Below are positions 15,044 to 23,257 of a stretch of DNA of 36,833 nt, piece after piece. Source of the stretch: an uncultured Clostridia bacterium. Its GTDB lineage: Bacteria > Bacillota > Clostridia > Oscillospirales > Oscillospiraceae. Location: assembly GCA_946187035.1 (NCBI GenBank), contig CAMHPQ010000010.1, forward strand, positions 1 through 36,833. Reading direction: 5' to 3'. The notes below the pieces were generated by a model. The model saw nothing but the letters and a program-made list of their open reading frames with translations. It was not told the DNA's origin and did not search any database. Within the stretch, counting starts at the first letter, position 1. Each line of letters begins with the position of its first letter. Position numbers and translations under genes: made by a program.

Positions 15044-17301
15044 TTCGGATTTCCTTTCTCATCAAAATGGGCCTTGGCCTCCGCCGAGCCCACACGGGCC
15101 ACGCGGATGACCCCGTGGACGCCGCTGAGCCGGTTGATGATCAGCCGGAGCTCGGAGAGGGTGTGTACCTCCACCGTGATGTTGACGGTGGAGCGGTTGT
15201 TGTCCACGTCTCTGGCGCTGAGATTGCGCACCTTGGCGTTGAGGGAGTTGAGCACCGTGGCCACGTCCATGACCAGGCCGGAGCGCTGGACGCTCAGCAG
15301 CAGCAGCGTGGTGGAATACTCGTCGGTGGTGCGCTCTGCCCAGCCGACGCGAATCCAGCGGCCCCGGTTCTCCTCGGGGCTGTTGAGATAGTTCTCGCAG
15401 TCCTTCCGGTGGATGGAGACGCCGGCGCCTCTGGTGATGAAGCCGATGACGTCGTCTCCCGGAACCGGGGTGCAGCAGCGGGAGAACTTGATGAGGCAGT
15501 TGTCCAGTCCCTCCACCAGGATGCCGTGGACGGCGTGGTGCTCCCGCTTGTTGCGCCGCTCGGCCTGCTCCTCGATCTTGTCCAGCGCGGTCTTCTGCTC
15601 CGTGGCCTGAGACCGCTGCAGCTCGTCCTTGATCCGGTTGACGGTTCTGGTGGCGGTGATGCCGCCGTAGCCGATGGCGGCGTAGAGGTCGTCCACATGG
15701 GGGAAGGCCAGCCGCTTGAGAATCTGCGGCAAAATCTCGTCGGTGTAGATGTCCGCCGGAGCGATGCCGGCCTGGCGCAGCTCCCGCTCAAACATCTCCT
15801 TGCCGTGGAGGACGTTCTCCTCCCGCCGCTCCTTTTTCAGCCACTGCTTGATCTTGGTTCTGGCGGAGCCGCTCTTGGCCAGCTGGAGCCAGTCGCGGCT
15901 GGGGCCGGGTGCGCTCTTGCTGGTGCGGATCTCCACAATATCGCCGTTGTGGAGGGAATAGTCGAAGTTCACGATGCGCCCATTGACCTTGGCGCCCACC
16001 ATGGAGTTGCCCACGCCGGAATGGATGCTGTAGGCAAAATCGATGGGCGTGGCCCCGGCGGGCAGAGAGATCACGTCGCCCTTCGGCGAGAACACAAACA
16101 CCTCGTCGGCAAACATGTCGATCTTCAGGTTGTGGAAGAAGTCCTGGGCGTCGCTCTCCTGCTGGGTCTCCAGCAGACGGCGGACCCAGGCGAATTTCTC
16201 CTCGTCCCCGGGCTTGACGCCGTTTTCGCCGGACTTATACTTCCAGTGAGCCGCCACGCCGTACTCCGCCGAGAGGTGCATCTCCCAGGTGCGCAGCTGC
16301 ACCTCGAAGGGAATGCCCTGGTCGCCGATGACCGTGGTGTGGACGCTTCGATAGTTGTTGGGCTTCGGCGTGGAGATATAGTCCTTGAATCTCCCCGGAA
16401 CGGGCTTGAACATGGAGTGGATCACGCCCAGAGCCGCGTAGCACTCGGTCACGTCGTCGGTGATGACCCGGAACGCGCAGAGATCGAAGATGCCGTTGAT
16501 ATCGATCTTCTGGGCGTACATCTTCCGGTAAATGCTGTAGATATGCTTGATTCTGGAGGAGATGGAGCACTTGATGCCCTCCTGCTCCAGACGGGTCTGA
16601 ATCCGCTGCTCGATGTCCTGCATGAAGCTCTGCAGGGTGTCCATCCGCTCGTCCAGATACTCCGTGATGGCCTCATAGCCCTCCGGGTCCAGATAACGCA
16701 GTGAAAGATCCTCCAGCTCCCACTTCATGCGCTGCATGCCCAGCCGGTGGGCAATGGGGGCATAGACCTCCATGGTCTCCAGGGACTTGACGCGCTGCTT
16801 CTCCTCGGTCTGGTAGTCCATGGTGCGCATATTGTGAAGCCGGTCCGCCATCTTGATGAGGATGACGCGGATGTCGTTGGTCATGGCCAGGAGCATCTTG
16901 CGCAGATTCTCCATCTGCTGCTCCTCGGCGCTCATGAAGGTGACGCGGGTCAGCTTGGTGACGCCCTCCACCAGATCCGCCACCGCCGGGCCGAAGCTCC
17001 GGGCGATGTCCTCATGGGTCAGGGTAGTGTCCTCCACGCAGTCGTGGAGCAGAGACGCCACGATGCTGTCCTCGTCCAGACCCATCTCCGCCGCAATGAT
17101 GCTGGCGGCGATGCAGTGGGAGATATAGGGCGTGCCGTCCTTGCGCTTCTGGCCGGCGTGGGCACGCTCCGCCACCTCAAAGGCCGCGCGGACGCGGTTT
17201 AAGTTGATGCTGTTGCCGGAGGCTGCGATCTTATGCTCCAGCTCCTGATAGTGCTTTTCCACATCATAGGTTTTCGGGTCAACCTGATATTCGTTCGGCA
17301 T
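15040..17301 (-). CDS. relA: Bifunctional (p)ppGpp synthetase/hydrolase (Rel/SpoT family)
   Basis: This 753-residue long RSH protein makes and degrades the stringent-response alarmone. The hydrolase HD domain (about 40-190) has His48, His62, the HD pair at 86-87 and the ED motif at 90-91, so hydrolysis should be active. The synthetase domain (about 240-360) includes YISTPKPNNYRSVHTTV and VQLRTWEMHLSAEYGVAAHW. The TGS domain (about 395-460) begins VFVFSPKGDVI. A cysteine-containing region (FSRCCTPVPGDDVIGFITRG) and a C-terminal ACT domain (about 670-750) follow. It lies 17 nt downstream of recJ. The apt gene often found between recJ and rel in Firmicutes is missing here. Confidence 0.95.
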   Translation of the reverse strand: MPNEYQVDPKTYDVEKHYQELEHKIAASGNSINLNRVRAAFEVAERAHAGQKRKDGTPYISHCIAASIIAAEMGLDEDSIVASLLHDCVEDTTLTHEDIARSFGPAVADLVEGVTKLTRVTFMSAEEQQMENLRKMLLAMTNDIRVILIKMADRLHNMRTMDYQTEEKQRVKSLETMEVYAPIAHRLGMQRMKWELEDLSLRYLDPEGYEAITEYLDERMDTLQSFMQDIEQRIQTRLEQEGIKCSISSRIKHIYSIYRKMYAQKIDINGIFDLCAFRVITDDVTECYAALGVIHSMFKPVPGRFKDYISTPKPNNYRSVHTTVIGDQGIPFEVQLRTWEMHLSAEYGVAAHWKYKSGENGVKPGDEEKFAWVRRLLETQQESDAQDFFHNLKIDMFADEVFVFSPKGDVISLPAGATPIDFAYSIHSGVGNSMVGAKVNGRIVNFDYSLHNGDIVEIRTSKSAPGPSRDWLQLAKSGSARTKIKQWLKKERREENVLHGKEMFERELRQAGIAPADIYTDEILPQILKRLAFPHVDDLYAAIGYGGITATRTVNRIKDELQRSQATEQKTALDKIEEQAERRNKREHHAVHGILVEGLDNCLIKFSRCCTPVPGDDVIGFITRGAGVSIHRKDCENYLNSPEENRGRWIRVGWAERTTDEYSTTLLLLSVQRSGLVMDVATVLNSLNAKVRNLSARDVDNNRSTVNITVEVHTLSELRLIINRLSGVHGVIRVARVGSAEAKAHFDEKGNPK

Positions 17302-17318
17302 ACGGCAGTCTCCTTTCT

Positions 17319-19358
17319 TTAAGATTTCGCCAGCGCGTCACGGACGCGGCGCTGGGCGTTTCGCAGAGCCCGCAGAATTGCGGACTGGTTCAAATCCACC
17401 TTGGCGCAGCCCTCCACGGGAACGGCGCGGAGGGTGTCGTCCTCCTCCAGTGTGACCGTGGCCAGATGCATCTCCTGCATGATCACGAGACACAGGCACA
17501 ACTGCAGCGGGTGCATTCCCGCGGGCGTGTGGCGCAGTAGATCCTCCATGGGCAGCTCCGCCGGGCAGGCCAGCCACCGCCAGACCCGGACGAAGTCCTC
17601 TCTTCCGGGGCAGAACGCCGCGGCGTCCCACTGGCCGGGCAGCTCGCCCAGCAGCACCTTTCGGCACACCGGGAGCATGTCGCTGCGGCGCACATCCGTC
17701 ACCAGCAGCTGCACGCTGTCCCGTCCGCGGAAGTGGTTGATCTGCGGCGTGAAGGCCAGATCGATCCAGTCCCCCCGGTGGGCGGGCAGCCGCTCCATGG
17801 GACAGGAGAAATAGATGCAGTCAAATCGGTGGCCCAGATGCTCGATCTGGAGTCGGACATGCTTGCCGCCGCCAATGGGGATGATGTTCATCAGCCGCGG
17901 GCCGGTCATGCACATCTGCGGCTTGGGGTTTCCGCTGCCACAGGGCTCCAGTGCCCCCAGCGCCTGCACGTTTTCCAGAGACAGCATCCGCGGATCGGCG
18001 ATGCGCAGATCGATCTGCAGATCCGGCAGAGATTCCACCGGGTTGGCCCGGTAATAATCCGCCAGAGCCGCGCGGAAGCGGTCAATGTTCTCTCTTCGGA
18101 TGGTGAGTCCCGCCGCCAGCGCATGGCCGCCGAACCCCTCCAGAAGGTCGCTGCAGGCCGCCAGGGCGTTGTATAAATTAAATCCGCCGAAGCTCCGGCA
18201 GGAGCCCTTGCCCCGGTCTCCGTAAAATCGGATCATGATGGTGGGCAGATAGAACGTCTCACTGAGTCTCGAGGCCGCGATGCCGATGACGCCCTGATGC
18301 CAGTCGTCGCTGGAGAGCACCAGCGGCGTCTCCGGTGCGGCGCTTTTCGCCCGCTGGGAGGCCTCGTCCCAGATCTCCTGCTCCAAAGCCTGCCGTTCCC
18401 GGTTCAGCTCGCAGAGCTCCGAGGCCAGGCGCTCCGCCTCCCCGTGATCCCGGGTCATCAGCAGCTTTGCCGAGAGCATGGTCTGCCCCAGTCTCCCTGC
18501 TGCGTTCAGTCGCGGCGCGATCACATAGCCGATGGTGGTGGCGGTGATCTCCTTGTCCAGGGCGCCGCACTCGAAGAGCAGGGCCCGCAGGCCGGGTCTC
18601 GGCGTGGTATTCAATAGTCTCAGGCCGTAGGAGACCAGATAGCGGTTTTCCCCGGTGAGGGGCATCACGTCCGCCACCGTGCCGATGGCCACCAGATCGC
18701 CGTATTGCCGCAGCATGGAAATCGTGTCGCCGCTGAGCGCGCAGACCAGCTTGAAGGCCACGCCCACGCCGGCGAGACCGGGATTTGCGTAGGTGCATTC
18801 CGGCTGCTTGGGGTCCACAACCGCCATGGCGTCCGGCACCGCCTGCTCGCTGCACTCGTGGTGGTCGGTGATGACCATATCCACGCCCAGCGTCCGCGCC
18901 AGCTTTGCCTCCTGGATGGCGGTGATGCCGCAGTCCACGGTGATGATCAGAGTCACGCCCTGCTCATAGAGACTGCGCACCGCGTCGCTGTTCAGGCCGT
19001 AGCCCTCGTTGATGCGGTCCGGGATGTAGGGGGTGGTGTTGACGCCCTGGCTGCGCAGATAATCCGTCAGCACGCAGGTGGAGGTGATGCCGTCCACGTC
19101 GTAGTCGCCGAAGACCGCCACGCGCTCGCCGTCCCGAATGGCCCGGCGCACCCGCTCCACCGCCTTGTCCATATCCCGCATGCCCATGGGATCCAGCAGC
19201 GACTGGATGCCGCAGTGCAAAAATGCCTCCGCTTCTCCCACGCCATCGATCCCCCGGGCCGCCAGCACCGCCGCAAGCAACGGGCGATAGCCTGCGCCGA
19301 TCAGCGCAGTTGGCAGCTCCGGAGGCTCGTATGGGATTTTCCATACTCTCTGTTTCAT
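17319..19358 (-). CDS. recJ: Single-stranded-DNA-specific 5'-3' exonuclease RecJ
   Basis: This 679-residue DHH/DHHA1 phosphodiesterase acts in recombination and repair. Motif I FGDYDVDGITS lies at 83-93, VDCGIT at 141-146, and the DHH motif at 165-167 in VITDHHECSEQ. The DHHA1 glycine-rich motif GFGGHALAAGL comes later, and an OB-fold region near 450-560 contains IDLAFTPQINHFRGRDSVQL. The chain is longer than E. coli RecJ (577) because of a C-terminal extension, as in Bacillus. ATG 19358 has a weak GAGGCCGAG site. It is first in its operon, with a promoter about 40 nt upstream. Confidence 0.94.
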   Translation of the reverse strand: MKQRVWKIPYEPPELPTALIGAGYRPLLAAVLAARGIDGVGEAEAFLHCGIQSLLDPMGMRDMDKAVERVRRAIRDGERVAVFGDYDVDGITSTCVLTDYLRSQGVNTTPYIPDRINEGYGLNSDAVRSLYEQGVTLIITVDCGITAIQEAKLARTLGVDMVITDHHECSEQAVPDAMAVVDPKQPECTYANPGLAGVGVAFKLVCALSGDTISMLRQYGDLVAIGTVADVMPLTGENRYLVSYGLRLLNTTPRPGLRALLFECGALDKEITATTIGYVIAPRLNAAGRLGQTMLSAKLLMTRDHGEAERLASELCELNRERQALEQEIWDEASQRAKSAAPETPLVLSSDDWHQGVIGIAASRLSETFYLPTIMIRFYGDRGKGSCRSFGGFNLYNALAACSDLLEGFGGHALAAGLTIRRENIDRFRAALADYYRANPVESLPDLQIDLRIADPRMLSLENVQALGALEPCGSGNPKPQMCMTGPRLMNIIPIGGGKHVRLQIEHLGHRFDCIYFSCPMERLPAHRGDWIDLAFTPQINHFRGRDSVQLLVTDVRRSDMLPVCRKVLLGELPGQWDAAAFCPGREDFVRVWRWLACPAELPMEDLLRHTPAGMHPLQLCLCLVIMQEMHLATVTLEEDDTLRAVPVEGCAKVDLNQSAILRALRNAQRRVRDALAKS

Positions 19359-19394
19359 ACTCGGCCTCGATCAATTTTATTTCTTTATCATTAT

Positions 19395-19423
19395 AGTATA
19401 GCGAATTCCATCGCAAAATGCAA
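19395..19423 (-). promoter_or_regulatory. Sigma-A promoter of the recJ operon
   Basis: TTGCAT (19418-19423) and TATACT (19395-19400) on the minus strand are separated by 17 bp. The next plus-strand promoter begins only 26 bp away, so the two are back to back. Confidence 0.65.
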
Positions 19424-19448
19424 CTAGGAATTCCCCCGCAGAAAAAGA

Positions 19449-19477
19449 TTGAACTTTCCTTCCGATTGTGATACAAT
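19449..19477 (+). promoter_or_regulatory. Sigma-A promoter of the tRNA-Pro transcription unit
   Basis: TTGAAC (19449-19454) and TACAAT (19472-19477) are separated by 17 bp. The predicted start leaves a leader of about 165 nt before the tRNA. Confidence 0.65.
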
Positions 19478-19541
19478 CATTCGCGTCGATTCCGAACTAT
19501 GGAATTTGGGCGCAGCGAAGTGCGCTCGTTCTAACCAAAAA

Positions 19542-19571
19542 CAAAATCGAAGCCACCGCGCTTCGATTTTG
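19542..19571. other. Perfect 12-bp hairpin in the tRNA-Pro leader
   Basis: CAAAATCGAAGC pairs perfectly with GCTTCGATTTTG across loop CACCGC. The T-run lies on the minus strand, so it would terminate only minus-strand transcription, although no minus gene feeds into it. On the plus strand it would be a leader or processing hairpin. A related hairpin (AAAACC...GGTTTT) lies at 19815. Confidence 0.5.
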
Positions 19572-19650
19572 AAAGGAAGATTGGGGAAGCGGATGTGAAG
19601 CCGCCGAGCTTGCGAGGCTGCAGAACGAAGCGCGCCCAATCTGACGCCAT

Positions 19651-19726
19651 CCGGGTGTAGCGCAGTTGGTAGCGTGCCTGATTTGGGTTCAGGAGGCCCC
19701 GAGTTCGAATCTCGGCACTCGGACCA
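19651..19726 (+). tRNA. tRNA-Pro (anticodon UGG)
   Basis: This 76-nt cloverleaf has an encoded CCA end. Acceptor CCGGGTG pairs with CACTCGG (one G-U). The D stem is GCGC/GCGT, and the anticodon stem CCTGA/TCAGG holds loop TTTGGGT with TGG at positions 34-36. The T arm CCGAG-TTCGAAT-CTCGG carries the TTCGA signature, and the discriminator is A. It is the only tRNA in the window. Confidence 0.96.
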
Positions 19727-19727
19727 C

Positions 19728-19765
19728 GTCGGAGCAAGCTTCATATTGCTTGCTCCGACCTTTTT
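19728..19765 (+). terminator. Intrinsic terminator after tRNA-Pro
   Basis: A perfect 12-bp stem (GTCGGAGCAAGC / GCTTGCTCCGAC) is followed by CTTTTT, beginning 1 nt after the CCA end. Confidence 0.92.
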
Positions 19766-19814
19766 ATGCTTCGCAGAAAAGGCGGAGCGCACGCATTCCG
19801 CTGCTCCTCCTCTC

Positions 19815-19849
19815 AAAACCAAAGCCGCAGGGGCTTCGGTTTTGTTTTT
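19815..19849 (+). terminator. Second terminator downstream of tRNA-Pro
   Basis: AAAACCAAAGCC pairs with GGCTTCGGTTTT with one mismatch, followed by GTTTTTG. Confidence 0.7.
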
Positions 19850-19864
19850 GATACTGAGAGATCC

Positions 19865-19898
19865 GACTCTGATCATGATACGATCAGGGTCTCTTTTC
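19865..19898 (+). terminator. Third terminator before the XRE gene
   Basis: GACTCTGATC and GATCAGGGTC form a 10-bp stem (one G-U pair) with a 7-nt loop and a T-rich tail (TCTTTTC). Its GACTCTGA core recurs in the terminators at 22024 and 23258. Confidence 0.65.
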
Positions 19899-19901
19899 TT
19901 C

Positions 19902-19930
19902 TTTCCATATCGTGCGTTGTCTGGTATAAT
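19902..19930 (+). promoter_or_regulatory. Extended -10 promoter of the XRE regulator
   Basis: TATAAT (19925-19930) is preceded by an extended TG (TGGTATAAT). A weaker TTTCCA lies at 19902-19907, 17 bp upstream. The leader to the ATG is about 130 nt. Confidence 0.6.
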
Positions 19931-20064
19931 GAATCCAATACACCCGAATTATCCGCATAAAACCAGCAAAAATCGAAATGCAACTTCAGGTTGCGGAAAA
20001 GCAAGCTAAGGTTGGTGGAACCGGTTCGGCGCAAGCGGTATACTCTCCCTGCAAGGAGGTTGAT

Positions 20065-20598
20065 ATGATGAGCTTTGGTGAAAACCTGCAGACGATTCGC
20101 AAGAAGAACCACCTGTCCCAGGAGGGGCTGGCGGAAATGCTGGGCGTGAGCAGACAGGCCGTATCAAAGTGGGAGCTCGGAGACGGGTATCCGGAAGTGG
20201 ACAAGCTTTTGCTCCTGTCCAAAAAGCTCAATGTTTCCCTGGACAGCCTGCTGGGAGATGAAAACACGGCAGCCATTCCGGAGGAAAGCAACCCCTCGGC
20301 TTCCATCAGGATCATTTCCCCCCACGAAGGCGTCATCATCAGCGCGTCAAAAGTCATGCGTTCCCAGCAGTTCAAGGGCGGCAAAAACAGCCCCAGATTC
20401 GCTTTGTACGCATCCGACGGGAAGGAGCAGTCGCCGTGGGGCGCACAGAATACATTTCTTGGCTGGTACAGAAACCTTGAAGATGTAACCAGAGAGATCG
20501 CAGAAATACAAGCGGCGCTGGACGCGGGCGCAGCTTCCTATACGCTGCAGTACAGCGTGAAGTGTAAGCAGAACCTGCTCCGGACAATCGAAGACTGA
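20065..20598 (+). CDS. XRE-family transcriptional regulator with uncharacterised C-terminal domain
   Basis: The protein has 178 residues. An HTH_3 DNA-binding domain (about 5-62) contains LSQEGLAEMLGVSRQAVSKW and KLNVSLDSLLGDE. A C-terminal domain of about 110 residues matches no family I recognise; it begins IRIISPHEGVIISASKVM and includes LYASDG, ending in a hydrophilic helix. The double ATG at 20065 and 20068 follows AAGGAGG at 20053-20059; the second has the better spacing. An upstream in-frame start at 19978 lacks a ribosome binding site. It stands alone, between the tRNA terminators and its own terminator, so its target is not suggested by context. Confidence 0.85.
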   Translation: MMSFGENLQTIRKKNHLSQEGLAEMLGVSRQAVSKWELGDGYPEVDKLLLLSKKLNVSLDSLLGDENTAAIPEESNPSASIRIISPHEGVIISASKVMRSQQFKGGKNSPRFALYASDGKEQSPWGAQNTFLGWYRNLEDVTREIAEIQAALDAGAASYTLQYSVKCKQNLLRTIED

Positions 20599-20604
20599 AT
20601 TCTC

Positions 20605-20645
20605 AATCACCTCTGAGATCACGGATCTCAGGGGTGATTTCTATT
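20605..20645 (+). terminator. Intrinsic terminator of the XRE gene
   Basis: AATCACCTCTGAGATC pairs with GATCTCAGGGGTGATT (one mismatch) around loop ACG, followed by a moderate T-run (TTTCTATT). Confidence 0.8.
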
Positions 20646-20754
20646 ATCTGGATTCCGGCGCATTTTTCGCACAGGATTTTCAGCAGGATTTGCATAGTAT
20701 TTATGAAATATATGGCGTAAAATGATCTCAGAATGAGAAAAAGAGGTGTATCCC

Positions 20755-22011
20755 ATGGCACAAGTCAACCAAAAGAATTCCTTTCTGAAAAACTATGGCT
20801 TCCTGATCTGCATGATCATCGGCATCGTGGCCGGCTGCATCGTCGGCGCGGTCTGGCCGGGCGCCACAGCGCTGGAGCCCATCGGCACCATCTTCATCAA
20901 CATGATGTTCTGCGTGGTCGTCCCGATGGTGTTCGTCTCCATCTCCTCCGCCATCGCCAACATGAAGAGCGCCCGCCGGGCAGGCAAGGTGATGGGCACC
21001 ACCATTGCCACCTTCTGCGTCACGGCTGCCATCGCCGCTGTGATCATGTACATCATCGCCAGATGCATCCCGCTGGTGGTGGGCGACTATCCCACGGCGG
21101 AGGGCGAAGTCGGTGAGACCCTGGGCGTCGCGGACATGATCATCAACTTCTTCACCAAGCCCGATTTCACGGAGCTCTTCAGCCGCCGGGCCATCCTCCC
21201 GCTGATCGTGGCGGCGGTGCTCTTCGGCTTTGGCATCCAGCTCAACGGCGGCCCCAAGACCAAGACCGCCCAGCTGCTGGAGGATCTCAACGGCTGCCTG
21301 ATGAAGGTGGTCAAGATCATCACCTATTACGCGCCCATCGGCTTCTTCGGCTTCTTTGCCTATCTGGTGGCCAGCTACGGCCCGGAGCTCATCGGCGACT
21401 ATGGCCGCACCCTCATCATCTACTATGTCCTCTGCTTTGTCTACATGTTCGTCTTCTTCCCGATCTACGCCCGCTTCGGCGGCGGCAAGGGCGCGGCCAA
21501 GCTGATGTTCTCCAAGCTCTTCCGCCCGGCGGCAGTGTCCTTCGGCACCTGCTCCAGCGTGGCCACCATCCCAACCAACATGGAGGTGGCCGAGGAAACC
21601 GGCATTTCCAAGGACGTGTCCGACATCGTGCTGCCCCTGGGCGCCACCATGCACATGGACGGCTCCGCCATGAGCGCCATCATCAAGGTGGCCTTCCTGT
21701 TCGGCATGTTCGGCCAGGACTTCGGCACCGGGCGGGCGATCCTCGCCATCATCGTGGCGGTGTTCTCCTCGGTGGCCATGTCCGGCATCCCCGGCGGCGG
21801 CGGTACCGGCGAGCTGGTGCTCTGCACGATCTTCTTCCCGGACCAGCTGGCCATCGCCTACCCCATCGCCCTGGCACTAGGCAATCTGGTAGATCCCCCC
21901 GCAACCATGGTCAACGCCGCCGGCGACTACGTGGCCTGCTACGTGGTCTCCCGCTTCGTGGACGGAAAGGATTGGCTCCAGAAGCAGCTGCACAGAACCG
22001 GCGCACGCTGA
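20755..22011 (+). CDS. Dicarboxylate/amino acid:cation symporter (DAACS, SDF family)
   Basis: This 418-residue sodium- or proton-coupled transporter is of the GltP/DctA fold. The serine-rich loop appears as GTCSSVATIPTN (264-275), the TM7 NMDGT motif as MHMDGSA (299-305) and hairpin HP2 as GIPGGGGTG (344-352). TM8 reads DPPATMVNAAGD (380-391). Aligned with GltPh, Asp380, Thr384, Asn387 and Asp391 match D394, T398, N401 and D405. The arginine that binds acidic side chains (R397) is Ala383. This argues against glutamate, aspartate or C4-dicarboxylates and for a neutral substrate. ATG 20755 has an AAGAGGTG site; GTG 20746 is the alternative. It is a single-gene unit, and its promoter is not clear. 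Confidence 0.9.
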   Translation: MAQVNQKNSFLKNYGFLICMIIGIVAGCIVGAVWPGATALEPIGTIFINMMFCVVVPMVFVSISSAIANMKSARRAGKVMGTTIATFCVTAAIAAVIMYIIARCIPLVVGDYPTAEGEVGETLGVADMIINFFTKPDFTELFSRRAILPLIVAAVLFGFGIQLNGGPKTKTAQLLEDLNGCLMKVVKIITYYAPIGFFGFFAYLVASYGPELIGDYGRTLIIYYVLCFVYMFVFFPIYARFGGGKGAAKLMFSKLFRPAAVSFGTCSSVATIPTNMEVAEETGISKDVSDIVLPLGATMHMDGSAMSAIIKVAFLFGMFGQDFGTGRAILAIIVAVFSSVAMSGIPGGGGTGELVLCTIFFPDQLAIAYPIALALGNLVDPPATMVNAAGDYVACYVVSRFVDGKDWLQKQLHRTGAR

Positions 22012-22023
22012 ATTCGCGCTTTC

Positions 22024-22064
22024 AAAAAGGGACTCTGACCGATATCGGCCAAAGTCCCTTTTTT
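22024..22064 (+). terminator. Intrinsic terminator of the DAACS gene
   Basis: AAAAAGGGACT pairs with AGTCCCTTTTT around an inner CCG/CGG stem, followed by a final T-run. Confidence 0.9.
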
Positions 22065-22066
22065 GC

Positions 22067-22095
22067 TTCCATCCTTCCGCCCGATCTGCTATAAT
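22067..22095 (+). promoter_or_regulatory. Promoter of the unknown two-gene operon
   Basis: A consensus extended -10 (TGCTATAAT, hexamer 22090-22095) lies 17 bp after TTCCAT (22067-22072), immediately downstream of the preceding terminator. Confidence 0.6.
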
Positions 22096-22147
22096 GAAAT
22101 CGGCAAATCGGGATCGCGGGCGCTTCCGCAGCTGATTGGAGGAAATC

Positions 22148-22774
22148 ATGGACTCACCCAAGTTTTCATTGAACGCGTTTTTGCTGGTCTTCATCCTTTT
22201 TTCCGCGCTGCTGTTTTTCGTCACCGTCAAGGTCATGGACATCGCGGACCGCACGCCGGTGAACAGCTTCACTCCCATCGAGGGCACGGAGCTGGCGGTG
22301 CGCTACTCCTCCCTGGAGCCCAATGGGATCTGCAGCGGCTCGGAGAACGTGAACACCCTGCTGCTGGAGGGGAACTTCGGCACGGACTGGGGCGCGGCGG
22401 CCATCGGGGATCGGCTGTATCTGAATCACTACCGCACCACGGATCTGGGTGTGCTGCTCAGCGACGTGGTCTGCGTGGACACCGACACCTTTCAGGAAAC
22501 CATCCTGCTCCGGAACGCGGTGCTGCGGGGCCGATGCGCCTCGGGCGAGCTGGTATGTCTCGGCGGCGTGCTGCTGAGCGCCAACTACCCGGAGGAAAAC
22601 GCCCTGTGCAGGCTCTACAGTCTGACGGACGGGAATCTCTCAAACGACGGCGCAAAGGTCTTCTACCTGGATCCCGAATCCGGTGAGCTGCTATATGAAC
22701 TGCGGGACGACATGGCGGGAGAAGATTTCGAGACGCGGTTTCTAAGCCGCACGCTGGCGGAGGTGCGGGGATGA
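22148..22774 (+). CDS. Uncharacterised membrane-anchored protein
   Basis: I do not recognise this 208-residue protein. It has a short N-terminus, one membrane segment (about 10-31, LNAFLLVFILFSALLFFVTV) and an extracytoplasmic domain. That domain contains two beta-strand-like pieces with a similar pattern, VVCVDTDTFQETILL and VFYLDPESGELLYEL, reminiscent of beta-propeller blades. Five Cys occur in the outer domain. ATG 22148 follows GGAGG at 22138-22142. It overlaps the next gene by 4 nt, so the two products may work together. Confidence 0.7.
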   Translation: MDSPKFSLNAFLLVFILFSALLFFVTVKVMDIADRTPVNSFTPIEGTELAVRYSSLEPNGICSGSENVNTLLLEGNFGTDWGAAAIGDRLYLNHYRTTDLGVLLSDVVCVDTDTFQETILLRNAVLRGRCASGELVCLGGVLLSANYPEENALCRLYSLTDGNLSNDGAKVFYLDPESGELLYELRDDMAGEDFETRFLSRTLAEVRG

Positions 22775-23250
22775 AATTCGGATTTGAAAACCGCAAACAC
22801 CGCACCGGCGCAGATCTCTGCGTTCGGATCCTGCAGATCGCGTCGCTGCTGCCGGCGCTCTACATGCTCGTGGTTCCGGGCTATCCCGGCATCGTCACCC
22901 ACCGCTCCGTGCTGTCGGTTCTGTTCGATCTGGGCTTCTCGGCGCTGCCGCGGCTGGAGACGCTGGCGCTCTCTCTGCTGTACCGCCGGACAGGCAGCGA
23001 AATCATGATGTTTTTTGTGCTGCTGATCGCTGCGCTGGCATTTGGACTTTTGTCCAGGCGGCTGCTGGAGCGGTTCCCCCGGGCGACGCGGCTGGTCTTC
23101 GCCGTTCTGATCTGTGTGGATTTTATCCTCCGGCTGCTGCCGCTGCGGGTCAACACGGCCTTCGGGCTTCCCTGCGCCGCCGTCGGATTCGCCGCGCAGC
23201 TGGGATGCCTGGCCCTGATCGCCCTGGATCTGAAGGCCGCAACCGCATAA
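22771..23250 (+). CDS. Uncharacterised polytopic membrane protein
   Basis: This 159-residue protein was not recognised. Four to five hydrophobic segments lie at about 18-37, 47-65, 75-95, 104-122 and 133-154, with short Arg-rich loops (SRRLLERFPRATR) that suggest cytoplasmic orientation. The start codon overlaps the preceding stop (ATGA), so it is coupled to the membrane-anchored protein before it. The operon ends at a strong terminator. Nothing in the neighbourhood indicates the function. Confidence 0.7.
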   Translation: MKFGFENRKHRTGADLCVRILQIASLLPALYMLVVPGYPGIVTHRSVLSVLFDLGFSALPRLETLALSLLYRRTGSEIMMFFVLLIAALAFGLLSRRLLERFPRATRLVFAVLICVDFILRLLPLRVNTAFGLPCAAVGFAAQLGCLALIALDLKAATA

Positions 23251-23257
23251 CGACAAA

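Noticed and set aside
15067-16704. 545-codon open frame antisense to rel
   Set aside because: Same antisense composition as other shadows; rel on the other strand has all RSH domains intact.
19424-19876. 150-codon minus-strand frame across the tRNA-Pro gene
   Set aside because: It contains the familiar false peptide produced by the complement of a tRNA and its flanks, and lies over a well-formed tRNA.
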